Source of the DNA: Euptelea pleiosperma
Taxonomy: Eukaryota > Streptophyta > Magnoliopsida > Ranunculales > Eupteleaceae
Assembly: GCA_035048495.1 (NCBI GenBank)
Contig: CM068546.1
Location: forward strand, 36,908,674 to 36,972,673
Direction of reading: 5' to 3'
Length of the DNA: 64,000 bases
Below the pieces are notes generated by a model. It saw nothing but the letters and a program-made list of their open reading frames with translations. It ran no database searches and was not told the DNA's origin. Numbering within the stretch: position 1 is the first letter of the stretch; the number at the start of each line of letters is the position of its first letter. This document shows, piece by piece, positions 1-13,510 of the stretch. The position numbers and the translations under genes were made by a program.

Positions 1-235
1 AATGTGCAATAACCTGAGGATGCCTATCAGATACAATTTTCCTAAATCTAACCAAAACTCGGGCATATTCTAATGAGAAAGATACCATAGAGGTAAGAAT
101 AAATATTGAGTAAGCATGAATATAATAACATTTCTATGAGTTATGTTTTCAGGGAAATTTTTTATATGGAAAACTGTCAATTCAATCAATGCAAGAAAAA
201 TAAGATGGCTCTTGCATCCTATGTAGTTAACTTAC

Positions 236-3200
236 GGAGAAAACTTCCCATCAACCAACTTGAAGCGTCCAGTTTCATATATGCGAATAGGTGTCCCCTC
301 CCAGATCTAAGAACACAGAATACAAAGGCATTCAATAAATAAGGAGCAATGGCAGAAGAGTAGAGGTGCACGAATGAGCTTCAAGAACCAGAAACTCACA
401 TCCCACACTATGGTTTTTCCATCATACCCAGCACTCATAGCTATCCGGGGGTTGAAAGGATGAACGTCCAAAACATAAGTCTACCAAGAATCAACATGCA
501 AAATAGTTAGATATAAGGTCTTCCCTACTAATAAACCACCATAGAACAGACACTCCAAGATTAATCATCTTAGAACAGATTCTAATGACAGAAGCAACTA
601 ACAGATTAAGCAGTGAACCATTTAAGCAAACTAAAACAACAGTTTTGCAGGGGCAAAGCAGCCAACATCATGTCATTTGATTGAAAATCTGCTCAAACAA
701 TTGCCAAAAAAATATGAATAAGCATTTAACCAGGGGGTAAAGAGAAAGCAGGTCAAAGTAGAAGCTCGTCAATTACAAAAGGATGCAATAAACAACTGAA
801 AGGCAATATATCCGTGTATTCTAATATATGTAAACATGTTATTCTCAGTGCTACACATTCGACTTATTATTAACTCTGGTTCCGCCTTTCTATGATTTGG
901 TGTTAATCTCCTCCAACTTGATTTGAATTTACATCTCATCATAAAGCCACCTTGTCAACACTGGAGAGGCATATCTCTGCTTTAGACCACAGTCGCCCCC
1001 TCTTTTTGTACCACCTGCTGCGCAACACATCACACCCTTACTGCAGCCAACTGACAAATACGATCCACTTTTTCTGTTGTTCAGTTGGTTGCCAGTGAAT
1101 GACACGTGGTATCCTTGGCAGCCTTACTTTGAGACCATCATTATCTCCGTCGAGTTTGCAAGTTATGGTTCAAATGTTAGTTCAGTGCCTTTATTGTATA
1201 TGTATAAACCAACAAAAATGTAATGCTGATACTTGGCCAAGTACTCCCTCTCAAGTGGGAATGGGATTTTGACATGAGGCTGGTATTTGGCCACATAGTC
1301 CCCCCATCAGACAGGACTTGATTCAACCTTCCCTTCAGATATTTCTCTCCCACATCATATGCCATATCCCTTATAGCACAGTTCCTACTACCGCCCTTTG
1401 CACTATCCAAGTGTTACCTGAAGAGGGTTACAGGCCCTAATAGCACCCATATCACCTCCTTCCTCGAAACATGACACAAAGGAATCCTCTCCAATTTCTG
1501 TCTCGACCACTACCTTGAAGAGCACATCTCTATCAACTATAGAGATCACCATGGAATCACAGTGGGGCCCTCCACTTCTGACCCCGAATCTTGCATATTC
1601 AAATTCCGCCAGATTAATGTTTTTACTGCAGATTTCCACAATACCACTGAACAAGTCTCCCGCTGACCTAAGGATGCTCTTCAACCACAAGTGGAATGGT
1701 AGTCCTCTGATCATAACCCATCTACTACAAATTAGGGATTCTTCATAATGGCGTTCATCGATGCCCACCATCAATGAAGATAAATAAAAAGAGCTCCGAT
1801 TCTCAATGAGTCTTTACTGCAGAAATTGAAGACTTCCTTTCAGCCCAGAATATGGCTTTAAAAGAGGCGAAAGGAAGAGGAATAGTTCTTTTGAGACCAA
1901 AGTGTTTGTCAAGGCTCGACTGATAAAATTCCAAGAGACATTGCTAGGCTCCACATTGCATACTAAGCCCTAAACCAGGATCCAAATACTCCCCCAAAAT
2001 TACACTACTTTCTTCTAATCCTTTTCACACCCTGAACAACTTCTATGGACTCCTAAATCCTATTCATACACAAAAAAAATTCCCTGTGATTTGTATTTTT
2101 CTCCACTATCAGCATGGTTATGACTACCCATCTTCATAATGAGGTGGTCATTAGAGTTGGACATATCCTCATCAGAATCCTCTTCAATCAAGGAATTTCT
2201 TCCACTCCAAAGGAGATTCTACTCCAAAAGCCATGGCTTCTTTCAGTAACTGAAAGGGAGATGCCTCTATTACCAACGACCTACTCCAGCTCAAATAATT
2301 TCCTTTGGGTTGATGAGATTTTCCTCATCTTCTCAGCTCTAAGGCATTAATTGTTTCCTCATGAACCAACTAGAACCCTAACAGGAAATCAAAAGCATTT
2401 TAGTTCTCAGGCAACTTCCATGTTCTTCGGTAACTTCCATTGTCTCACAGCTTCATCATTTGTAATCCTAAAAAACTGGTTTTATCCCAGAAGAAGAACG
2501 AGAAGAACAAGAAGATTTAACCATAAATTCATCTATCTAGTAAGACTTGATTTCTTGTTTTCCTGGAGTTTTGAGTTCATAGAACTCAGGTAGTGGTTGG
2601 ATCAACTTCAGTATCCACCATGTTCTACAAGTGTCAAGGGCCGCGAGTAAGATAGGCAAACCAACGTCCTTAACCATTCTTTCCCAGCACCCTGTCTAGG
2701 AAATTATAAATTCAACTACCTAGAAAGCTTGATATCTTGTTTTCTGAACTTTTGGGTTCTTTGTTTTTCGGCCGGACCAAACTCTTGAGCTCGATCCAGC
2801 TAGTACTTTGAGATTATCATCTGTGCATTCTCAAACCTAAGGTCTTCCCTCTATGGAGTCTTCCCCTGCCTAAATAGAACTCAGGTAGTGGTTAGATTAA
2901 CTTCTGTATCAATTATTTCCTACACAATGTCAAGGCCTGCGAGTAAGATGGGCAACTGACGTCCTTACTGTTCTTTCCCAGCACTCTGTCTAGGATATTA
3001 ACAATGCATGCATTTTCATGTTTTCGATTCTGCATGATGGACAAAGGAGCCAATTCCATGGAGAGTAATTTTGAGGAAAAGTGATGTAACATCTGGAGGT
3101 GCAAGGCTCGTAGTAACAGAAAAAAAAGAATTCATCAACAAATAGTGGAATTGATGTGCGACAGTTTGGAAAAAGAAATAGATGTAACATCAGAAAGTGT

Positions 3201-6200
3201 TACCATTGTAACCAAGAGACAGCAGGATTGAGATATCTAATAAAAATCAATCAGCTAGTAACCCAGTAGCAAGCATCATGTCCATGACATATTTACTCAA
3301 ATCAAGATAATATCTGAACAAATTTCCAGTAGAGGTAATCAAAACAGTAAGTCATCATCATAATCCTTAACCCAACTATATGGAGTCCACTGCAACACAA
3401 TGAGTTGTCATTGATATATTTTAGAACTGAACAATGTAAAGCTAAACAATCACTTTCTGTTTTACCTTCACACAAACAATTCAATAAAACAATTTAGAAA
3501 TCTATCCATAATAGAGGTTCGAAAAATTATGACACTTACAGATTCACTGTGACCAGTCAAAGAATGGACTAAGCTGCCATCAACAGCATTCCAAACACAT
3601 ATTCTGCAATCTGCATTAAAGGAATATAATAAAGTAACGATATAGTAATAAAAACTAGAACACCTGAAAGGATGCAACCACAGACAGCATACTTCTACTT
3701 AGAAAAGTAAACCTTTATGCAATAGGATGAAACTTTTGCGCAGTCTTTTAATATATTCATGATATTTGTGTCTTACATACCATTCACAATGCCCACTTAA
3801 GGTCTGGGATAGGCTGTAGAGACTGGTACTGGGTGCAAAATGGTCTTCATTTGTGCTAAAAATGCTCTTCTCTGAGCAGTAGTAAAATTTGAGTGCTAGT
3901 ACTATTAGAATAGGCTGGAAATTTAGAAGCCCTCCCAAGAAATCTTTAGAAGTTTTAAAAATTAAAAAGTGCTATTTTGGGAACCCACCACAACCATACA
4001 ATTGGAATAACAAAACAATAGTTATAGAAAAGGGTAAGGCTTAATATTGTCAATCCCAAATTAACAATGCATGCATGGTCAATCTAAGAATGGAGAAACA
4101 TGATTAGTGCAGCCGACGCCATATTGTTGGGACAAGGCTTATAATAATGATAGAAAGACACTTCCTAGCTGCTCCTACTTGCTAACATTTTTTAGCACCA
4201 AATGCCACCACTTACTCTCATCCTGAAACTAAGGACAATGAAATGGTAATCAACTTATCAATGACAACTCAACACATCATCCTAAGGGATGAATCAGCAA
4301 CCCAAAAAATGATCAATTACCCAAACATCATTGCAATGAGGACTCGACATAAAAAAGTGAAATTGGTCAAACAATGTTACAACAGATTGATCATTGTCCA
4401 ACTTTATACAACTCTTGAGTGTCAACAAAACTTTTCACTATAGAAGCACCCATATAAGCACAATTTAAATAAAGAACAACACCTGAAAATCAAAATTTTT
4501 TTTTCGATGATAGAAAAACATTAAAGCCTATCCCAATAACCATTCCGTACATAAAACTCAAACAAACAATAAGTGCCTCACCCATGATGGCAGCAAGCAC
4601 AAAGCGATTATCCAGGCTCCACACAATCATATTAACACCACGAGGAGTTGGAAGAAATCTCTGGCGTGGACCTCCACGAGGAGTTTGAGGAGGCATTGGT
4701 GGGGGTGGAACTTTGAGATGATATGCCCGTGTCCAACGCCCAACTTTTCCCTACAGCAAGAAAAGGTAATAAACCAAAAAAGAAAATTAAGATCATGATA
4801 TTATGTCTAACTAGTTTAATTAGACATGTGGTACTAAAATTGGAGTGTAAAAGTAACTCTGATGGGGAAAACTGCATGAAAAAGGATGGGCATTTTCACT
4901 GAAAATGTATATAACTAGTCTGAAAGGAGAGCTCACATGAGATCTACGTGATCTTGGAATCCAAATAATTGCACTACCGTCGCGAGAACAGGTAACTATG
5001 TTATCATGAGTAAACCTGGAAACATATAATTCACAAAACATGGTTGTTCAGCCGATTTGATGTCAATGACACAAATACAGGTGAAAGGACCAGTTTAGAA
5101 ATTATTAATAGACTAGAGCACTTGAATAAAAAAAGAAAGATACAACAGACCAGGAATTTTTGAATTTTGGAATATTCTCCTCCTTTGAAGCGTCGGTCAT
5201 AGAAGATCTTGATGCCACAGCACAGCCACTGCATAGTGAGGCAGCAACAAAGATCAGCAAGTAAAATTTTGAAAAAGAAAATTTGTTAATGAATGATGAC
5301 AAACTAACCTGAACTGCACGTAATTGACATCATTCTCATGGCCAGATAACACATCCATCTCATGATTTGGTTGCTCAGAGTCATCGGTGTTGAATTTACA
5401 AGCATTCCACACCTGAAATTTATTAGTTCTTGATATAAAAATCCATCTACATTTAAAGCTAAATTTCATGCTGAAACACGATATTAATACAGCATTAGAA
5501 TGATACTACTATGTACACTAAAAAGTTGGAAAAAACATGAACAAAAGAAAGTTGCAGAAAATATAACGCAGAGAACAAATATTTAGTCGTCCTATACCCG
5601 TGCAAGAGTGTCTGAGCTACCAGTGACAAAAACAGTTCCATTGGCATTGTAAGCACAACACAGTATTTGATGGCTCTGTGGACCAGTACTTGATGAGGGA
5701 CCGTTGCTCTTTCCTGCAGTCAGTTTCATTGTTATGGTATAAGTTGTCACCACCCAAAGCCCAGTCATCCAGTCAAAACATCTTATAGAAGCAGCAACTA
5801 ACCAGCTACAGCATCTGAAGGTTTTGGAAGGTAAATTCGTGGGCTGAACTGGGAGTACCTAGCATCCCATATCCGACACGTTCCATCATCTGATGACCTA
5901 GAAGGAATAAGAAACAGGAAAGAGTAAATTGCAAAGAAAAAAAAAGCATTGTAAACCATGGATGCAATGCAGGTGTTGAGATATTAGATGTCAGCAGAAA
6001 GGATATTGCAAAACTTGCATTGCTGGAGTTCCTAATAGCCAATTGCCCAAATGGTGGACAGTATGAATGAACTATTTCGCAGGATATTCAAATATGGAAA
6101 ACCTAACTGGTTGCTAGTAGCACAAAAATCTGTAAAAGTGTATTAATATAGTAACAAGAAATGAGTTATTACATATTCATGCAGGAACACTGCAAAAATA

Positions 6201-9200
6201 ACAATTACATATAAAGAAAAGCAAAGGCTGTTAATTTTGGAATAAAGATTGAAAGCTGTGCTAGATTTCTTTCATTAATGTATAAATTTTGGCATTCTGA
6301 GAATCAACAAGCACATATATAAAAAAAAACCTGGATACCCACCAAGAAAGAAAGGAAAAGAGAGCAAGAAATGCAGGATATTTTCTGACAAGGAAGTGTA
6401 GTCAGCAATAGCATTTTAAAGCGTGTTGGTGGATAGGAAGCTTCATTACCAATTAAGAAGGGAAAATTATGCATATCAAAAGTTTTCTGCCAAAGGTGTT
6501 TAGAGAGATAGAAACAAATATAAAATAAAAACAAGGATGGAACAGAAATCCAGAGAGAAAGAGATACAAATTTAATTTAAAAACAAACAAAAATAAATTA
6601 AATTTTTGTCCCATTTAGCCAGGTTAATAAGATGGGTTTAGACCATTTCTGATAATTCTAAACATAAATTTTTACAGGGAGCACAACTTTAGAGCATTCA
6701 ATAAGCAAAAGTTCTGGAGTTCAGTATTGTAGCTGCTCTTAGTGTACTTCAAAGGAAGCATTCCCCATCTTAGGCTACAATTCGCCATAGCAGTGACAAA
6801 GGCACAATTTTTAAGCATATACTGAACAAATCTACATAAGTTAATCAAAAAATGTTCGCCTAAGAAAATAGAATTCAAAACAGATGAAAGACTGAACACA
6901 AATGGGGATAGAGGAGAAAATACAAAGTGGACACAAACATCAGAATCCACAGCACTTAATCAGGCTTTCCCATAGGACTAAGTACAAATACAGTATAACA
7001 GAAGACCAAATAGGTGACAGCAAAGTAGCAACCAAAGTGTAATAACTCAAGGAATGGGGCTCACGATAAAAGCTGGTACATGGAGCTAGGCCTGGGACTA
7101 AATGCAATGGCTGTAACAGCTCCAGTATGTCCCCGCAAAACCGAAATCGGCAGCCCATCTGGCAAACGCCACTGTAGTAGACAGAAAAGAACTGTCAAAA
7201 TCGTGAAAAAAAGAAAAGAAAAGAAAAAGAAGACACGGGGGTAATAAAGTAGAACGAAATCTTACAACTCGAATGATGCAGTCATTTGAGGCAGATGCCA
7301 CCAAAGCATTGTTTGAACTCACAGCCAAGTCAGTAATGTCACCCTTTAAAAGCATATAATGGAATAAGTGAACAAACAGAACAAAGAGAAACTATGAGTG
7401 CATGTATAATATATAGGATATCTAAACTCACCTCATGTCCACGGCAGCTGGCCAAACAAAATGCAGTTTCCATTGACCAAATCTTTACAAGGCGATCATC
7501 TGAACCAGTAATCACATATCTCCCCGCGCGATCAAATATGGCTACAAGATATATCAACCAAGCAACTTACTTAGGTATCCATGGCCTTGCATGGTTCTAC
7601 AAAGATAATGTAAAATCAATATTTATACTAAAATAAACAATCGAAAATATGTTTTACAGGAAGATTTGAAAGGGAGACTGGCAGCAGCAGCATGGAAGAA
7701 AAAAGGTTTTAGCTAACAGAATGCCTACAGGATATATCAACCAAGCATCTTGCATGGTTCCACAATGACAATGTAAAACCAATATGTATATTAAAATAAA
7801 CAATCAAAAATATGTTTTACTGGAATGTGAAAGGGAGACTGGGAGCAGCAGCATGAAAAATAAAAGGTTTTAGCTAACAGAATGTCTAACTTAAACAAAC
7901 ATAACATCAGATGATCATCCAGTCACCATACAACTCCTAAAACTAACTAGGATGATCACAGCACCAAAGTCCATGGTATATTCTTCCTTGCTTATCGATA
8001 CGCTGATCAAAGGCAAAAGCAAAATGGTTCTTCCAATCAAAAAATGCAAAATGCTTTTTCCCCCTTTTTATAGACTGGACCAAAAATACCAATCACTGTT
8101 TTACCTAAAATCATAAGGTCTTTAGCACAAGATGGAGAATGGACTGGTGGTATAGCTAGTAAACTTATACAGCAATCCCTTGCATACAAGTTTCACAGAA
8201 AATCCCATGTGGAGAGAGTTATAAACAAATGTGTTGGTAAATAAGCTTAAACAACAATATCCCGTTTTGACTAGTGCTGGAGCTAGTAAACTTGGGTTCT
8301 TATTCGATCAGTAATAAACTGAGACAACAATCCTTCATATGTGCTATCGGAATCATCTATATCTGATTATGCAGACCAGGAAGCTCCCAACAATAGGTAG
8401 GTATTTACTTTTGCATAAGACCAAGATAGCATGTTACATTCCTACAAAGACCAAAGATGCTTCCCAACAAACATGGGATAACTACATATAAATTTAAAGG
8501 CCCAAATGCCAAAGCAGCCTATGAACATATGCATTTCAATATGAAGTTATTTTAAAATCATGATTCCAGTTAAATAACTCGGCACCATTTATAGAATGCG
8601 CTTCACAAAAAGCTAAAGGTAATTTGATAATGTAGAGGTAGAAAAAAAAATTGTACCACAATAGACAGCATCCCGGTGTCCCCTTAGCTTCTTTATGTTT
8701 TGCATCTTTTGTACCATAGTTGATGGTTTAGCAATAGCATAACATGCCGCGCGAACGGATGGTGCACGATGGTGTTTTGTGAAGCCACCTCCAATTTCCC
8801 TCAAACTTAGCCCACGCACCTGATCAGCCTGCATGTGGGGCCAACGCAAGTAACCAGGCGGACGGCTGATTTGCTTATCTTCTCTAGTCCTATCAGCTGC
8901 AAAGGACATAAATCTAAGGATGCCAGAAGAACTCAAGTAGTAATAAAGAAAGCATGTGGAAGTAAAAAAAAAAAAAAAATGAAAGAGAGAGGGAGACAGG
9001 GGGAGGGGGAATCAAAATAGTATGAAAGCAGATCGGCAAATAAAAAAATGACCTAATATTCATTGGTCAATAACTTGCCAAATTATAATTTCAAGCATTC
9101 AAAAGTAAAATAAAATATCACATACATTCCAGAAGTGAAAATGAACCAGATCCCAAGAGCGTAGGAACATCAGCTGCATTTGGAGTGTTTCCTCCAACCA

Positions 9201-10032
9201 TGCCATGCAATGGAGGGGTAGTGCTCAGTATCAATTGCTTCAAGAGTTTGACCAAGTGATCCTTTTCAACGTGAGGATACCTAATAGTAGTACAAAAGAT
9301 GACATTCAATAAGTATGAGTAATTATAAACAAATAAAATAAAGATGTAATAGACATCAATATAAAAAATGACATCAAAATTGTTAATTTGCTCACTAACT
9401 AGTATCAGGATTTGTGTGAAAAAGAAAAGACCCTGGATAGAATGGAATTGCAGCAAAGGACTCATGTAGCCAAAAGCCAAATAGTTAATGGAGTGGCTCA
9501 TTAACTAGTCCCAGATAGATAAAACTCAATGAAAGCAGAATTATAGAATAAGAACCTAGAACAACTATTATCTTATTCGTTTTCTACTGCTAGTTATGAT
9601 AGAGAACTTAACAATAAAAGATACTAAAATCCTACTGAGGCCAGACAAAAAAAAAAAAGCAAAACGTATTATATACCTCTCCACCAATTTGTTGTAGCTC
9701 AATGGGAAGGACAAGCCATTATCATTTTCATCCCCACTGCGCACACCACTCCTTGAATACCAAGCATGATATCTTCTAGGTAAAAGTTGATGTTCCAGAA
9801 GCTCATTCCAAAATTGTCCATAAGTTCTATGACATGGCCCAGCTGATAGGAAATGCATGATCAAAAAATAAACTTCTCTAAGGTCAATATCTACATCAGC
9901 TTCCATAGGAGGATCAGGAGTTGTCTTCGATTCTGCAAACTGAGTCTTCTCAAGCACCTTATTTGGAAAATTCAAAGGTGCCATACTAGGAGAAGGCGCA
10001 TCACTAGAAGGTACGTACTTCCTAAGAGCCAT
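236..10032 (-). CDS. BRWD/PHIP-type WD40-repeat (bromodomain) protein, 3' end off window
   Basis: Fifteen coding exons can be joined with GT-AG introns and unbroken phase: 10032-9677, 9280-9126, 8896-8657, 7541-7432, 7343-7266, 7171-7065, 5897-5803, 5713-5598, 5412-5309, 5228-5151, 5015-4937, 4750-4582, 3610-3540, 480-400 and 306-236. They give 1910 nt (about 636 residues), and the frame stays open into the next intron. The N-terminus (LREVYFLIMHFLSAGPC, then the QFWNELLEHQLLPRRYH segment, about residues 50-90) is the conserved head of the plant BRWD family. From about residue 238 there are WD40 repeats, recognised by GH dipeptides and closing WD-like motifs: KLRGHRDAVYC/GSDDRLVKIW, RGHEGDITDL, LRGHTGAVTAI/IWD, FVTGSSDTLARVW, LSGHENDVNYVQF, RDGSAIIW, RICVWN, LTGHSEST/YDGKTIVWD. 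Family members continue into one bromodomain in plants; that part is not in the window. The start is supported by an in-frame TGA two codons upstream and a good initiation context (A at -3, G at +4). A nuclear chromatin-binding role is inferred from the family. Confidence 0.95.
1177..1774 (-). mobile_element. LINE ORF1 remnant (DUF4283-like) inside a BRWD intron
   Basis: A 123-codon frame at 1403-1774 contains WVMIRGLPFHLWLKS, then ENINLAEFEYARFGVR-like spacing (ICSKNINLAEFEYARFGVR). This is the signature of the DUF4283 domain found in ORF1 of plant LINEs and related nucleic-acid-binding proteins. A second frame on the same strand (1177-1410) may continue it after a frameshift. No endonuclease or reverse transcriptase segment is visible nearby, so it is a short dead fragment, oriented like the host gene. 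Confidence 0.6.
2521..3001. repeat. Divergent direct duplication in a BRWD intron
   Basis: The segment at about 2521-2702 recurs at about 2702-3001. Landmarks shared in order are ATAAATTCA, CTTGAT, AGAACTCAGGTAGTGGTT, GCGAGTAAGAT, TTCTTTCCCAGCAC and CTGTCTAGGA. The second copy carries about 115 bp of extra sequence between the CTTGAT part and the AACTCAGG part. I do not recognise it as a known element. Confidence 0.6.
7545..7890. repeat. 184-bp tandem duplication next to a splice acceptor
   Basis: Two adjacent copies (7541-7724 and about 7725-7890) share GATATATCAACCAAGCA, TGCATGGTT, AAAATAAACAATC, AAATATGTTTTAC, AAGGGAGACTGG and TTTTAGCTAACAGAATG. On the minus strand the copy nearest the exon ends in the used acceptor at 7541/7542. 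The upstream copy keeps a very similar acceptor-like end (TATATCCTGTAG). Confidence 0.85.
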
Positions 10033-11220
10033 ATTTCATGTAAAACCTGGAAGTAACACAAGAAGAACCACTTACAACCTTCATTAGAAAAGCATAACAC
10101 ATCCAATAGAATATCATGGGGAGCGTATACAGATAAATCAGATAAAGAACTTGGAGGATATCAACCAAATTTTTAGAGAAAAAAATGAGACGGCTCGTAA
10201 CCCCATGGTCCACGGATAATAATTTTCATCATCAAAGTTTATCCCCGGGTTTGGGGATATGAATTTTTCTCCAGTGGATAATGACTTCTAAAAATAACTG
10301 ATCAATAGGATCAGCCATCCTCAAATTATATTATTACTGGGGCAGTTAGCAGAGCAGCAAAGAGTTCTGTTATAAATAAACATCAAGGGCCAAATGAAAA
10401 GGTTGACATCCGACCAATTAGAACTTTTACTCAAACTAACAAGTCCATACCAGCCACCAAACATAAATTTCACAGAAAAATAGTGAATAGGTAGCTTTGG
10501 ATGTGCTATGCCAAATATACACCGAAAAAAGTTAAACTTTGGGGGCAAAGGCATCCAACACATATCCGTTGATCAAGTTATACTCATAGAACATTACATC
10601 TATAACAGAGGAAGTAGATTTAAGCTACATTGGTATTACAAATGTGCACATGCATCAAATCTTCAAACTTCTCTAAATTGGTGGATTTTATAAAATTTCT
10701 CCATGAAGTATTAAACTTCCTGGAATTAATTCCGAATTTAAATGGAGCAAAGTTTAGGGGGAAATGGAAAATTAGTACACTGCTTCATTAAACTAAAATA
10801 AGATCTTTAGTAAAAATACTATTTTATGACAAATATACAATAAAGATATTAATTAATGAAATTTACTCGTTGACAGAATGCATATCCTAATTACTTTTTA
10901 TAACAAATAAACTCGTTGACAGAATTTTTGAAAGAATGATATCGGAGAAAATACTTAGATCTGGACCACTCACAGAAAACCGAAGCCAACGACCAATTCA
11001 TCCCTGTCATTAAGAACACAAAACCTAAATAAATCAACAAATCCAATCTTTAATGAATAAGAAAATCGAAATTCAACCGATTACGTCCAAAAACAAATTC
11101 CCCCCCCCCCAAAAAACGAAACCGCAGACCCATTTATCCCTGGGAAAATAAAGAAATTTTCTGAATTCAACCACTGTTACGGACACAGAATTAATAGGGG
11201 AAAAAGAAAAGAGGACTTAC

Positions 11221-11780
11221 ATCCGATTCGAACTTTTCAATTGCTCCAAATAAGTTAACCAGATGAATCATTACCCGAAACCTGATACTCCCCTCTACGT
11301 TTACGAAACCCTAACAAGCCCGAAACCATACTGCATTCTTCTGCAACAACAAAAATCCCAAATTCAAGCTCTTCTCACTCCCTAATTTCAAAAGAAGAAA
11401 ATTTTACGCAAACCAACAACGAAACGATTCGAGATCTAATCACAAACATGCACAAACCCTAGCTGATTTCAATAACTTCATTCCTTGTCCAATCGAAACT
11501 CGAATACCTTCAATTAAGAGTTGGGTTGAAGACGAGAGGTCGAGTTTGTCAGGTCAGTTAAATCATCGGCCACGACTGAGAGATTAAGCAGACGATGTAG
11601 AATGGGGATCGTAAGATTGATGCGTTGCAGAGATGAAACAATCGCCGATTCTTATGCGCTGGTCAGACGATGATGTGAGATTATCGGAGAAAGCTTCAGT
11701 TTTTTTTTTCGGCCTCTGCAGAGATAGAAGAGAAGAGAGAGAGAGGAGGAGAGAGAGAAAGGGAGAGAAGATCGAAGGAA
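11221..11780 (-). other. 5' leader exon and proximal promoter of the BRWD-type gene
   Basis: On the minus strand a good donor (GTAAGT) follows 11221. The acceptor at 10046/10047 (TTCCAG) lies 14 nt before the ATG, so the leader is probably split by a 1.17-kb intron (10047-11220). Above about 11700 the minus strand is a CT-rich tract (the GA-rich run at 11718-11772 on plus), typical of plant core promoters and leaders. I see no convincing TATA box, so the 5' limit of 11780 is approximate. The leader contains upstream ATGs; see findings. Confidence 0.6.
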
Positions 11781-11799
11781 GCGTTTAAAACCTCACCAC

Positions 11800-13500
11800 A
11801 CCCACTCCTCTCTCCTACTAAAAAGGCTTTTTAGGAATAAATACGAGCAAAAAAAAAATATAAGAAGGAAAGAACATAAAATTACTTAATAACGTGATTA
11901 AGCTGAAGATTTGCCAGTTTTAACATCCTATGCTCCCAGTACTACAATACTTAAAATACTACCCCTCATCCACATCATACAAATGGTCTTCAATCTAGCC
12001 ATCCAATCAATCAACCTTCTATGATTAACACATAGCTTCATCAGATGATTCTAATATCTGAAAAATAAACATTACTTTGAAGAGTGATCTTGTTATCTTA
12101 ACCGTCCAAGTAATTGATAAGTTTTTGGATGAATAAGATCATCCATTTGGGATGATTTTTTTTTTGTTTAGACGGTTAGATTCGTAAGAGTCCACACTAA
12201 TTGTGTATAGTTAGACACATATTAGCATGAGTATAAAAAGTACCAGAACTATCATATGTTCACATTGATTTGATGTCGAATAAAAAAAAATTGAAAATGA
12301 GAAAAATGAGAGAAGAGACGAAATTGGTGGGAGTAGAGGTGGACACCCGGGTTCAAAAAAACTTTTTAAGCTGTACTGGGTACCCTCCATTTTTTTAAAT
12401 ATAACGGCTACAAACCTTTTTTTTTTTTTCTTTTTTAACATGGACCAAAATAATTTTATTAAACAACAATTTAATAAAATTGTGCACTTGTGGGACCCAC
12501 ATGAGATCTTGTGGGACCCACATGGAATCATGTGGGACAATCCAACCGCACGACAAGTTTTCCATAACGCTGAGACCATCAGTCAAAAAAAAAAAAAAAA
12601 ACAGTCCATTTTGACATTCCTGAACTCATAAGAAGTTTTCTTTGAGTTTGAAAAATCTGGGCCATCCAATGCAAATGATGACATGCATGCGATTTAGGTA
12701 GTTGGATTAAGCATACGTGTCTCGGCGATTAGGCCGCCCTAGGGATCATTATGTGTCGATTGGCTCTTTAAATAAGAACTGGAGTAGAACAATGTTGGGA
12801 ATAATTACTACCCGAATGGCTTGATTAGAAGCTGTATACCCTAATCATCGGATTCGGTTTAGTAGAGGTGCTCCTCGGTCTGGTTTGGTTGAGATCGGAT
12901 GCTCTGTCAATTGCCGAAATTCGGTCAAAATGGTCCAACCCACTGTGGATCATTACATTAAGCTTTCTATTTTTACTTAATTTTTATAATGTGATTGCTT
13001 GGCACATTTAAGAACCATGTCATCTTAAACCTATATATAAGATAATGCGGGGGACGTTTCAAGGGACCTCCGTATTCGGATAGTTCGTTTGGACAGGGCA
13101 CAAACCAAATAGAGCAAATTGAACCAGATCGGAGAAATGTTGGCGGGCTAAATTTGTGTGAAATCTTGCCGTTGGTGCAAATAACGAGGCGTAAAGTCGT
13201 GAGGTTAACACACAGTTGGGCATATGTCAAAAAAATAAACATTTAATCTATACTATATAGTTCAAAATAAAAGTATTATAAACTTAGATAACGCAAAATC
13301 ATGATACAACTTGCAAAATATGATTTATCATGATTTTATTAAACTATGATATTGCTCACCGAAAAAAAAAATTATTATATTTCATCGAGCACACTAAAAC
13401 AAGGGTCGCGATCCAGGGACACAAAATTTCACTCCAAAATTGGGGGGAGCCAATATTTTTTATTTTTATTTTTTGATAAATAAACTGCTTTGCAAGAGCC
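11800..13500. other. Gene-free AT-rich interval upstream of the BRWD-type gene
   Basis: No coding segment is recognised. The interval includes a partial copy of the TACACCC-ended foldback family at about 12470-12690. It is recognised by the blocks GGGACAATCCAACC, GAGACCATCAGTC and CCATTTTGACATTCC, which recur at 48.1-48.7 and 57.0-57.3 kb. The remainder is simple A/T-rich DNA with several homopolymer runs. Confidence 0.6.
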
Positions 13501-13510
13501 AATGTATAAA

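Larger units (their letters stand above)
481..3539 (-). other. Large repeat-bearing intron of the BRWD-type gene
   Basis: This 3.06-kb intron separates the exon ending in GHSES from the one beginning TYVLDVHP. It holds a LINE ORF1 remnant (about 1177-1774) and a divergent tandem duplication (about 2521-3001). The rest is low-complexity AT-rich sequence. Neither insertion disturbs the splice sites. Confidence 0.8.
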
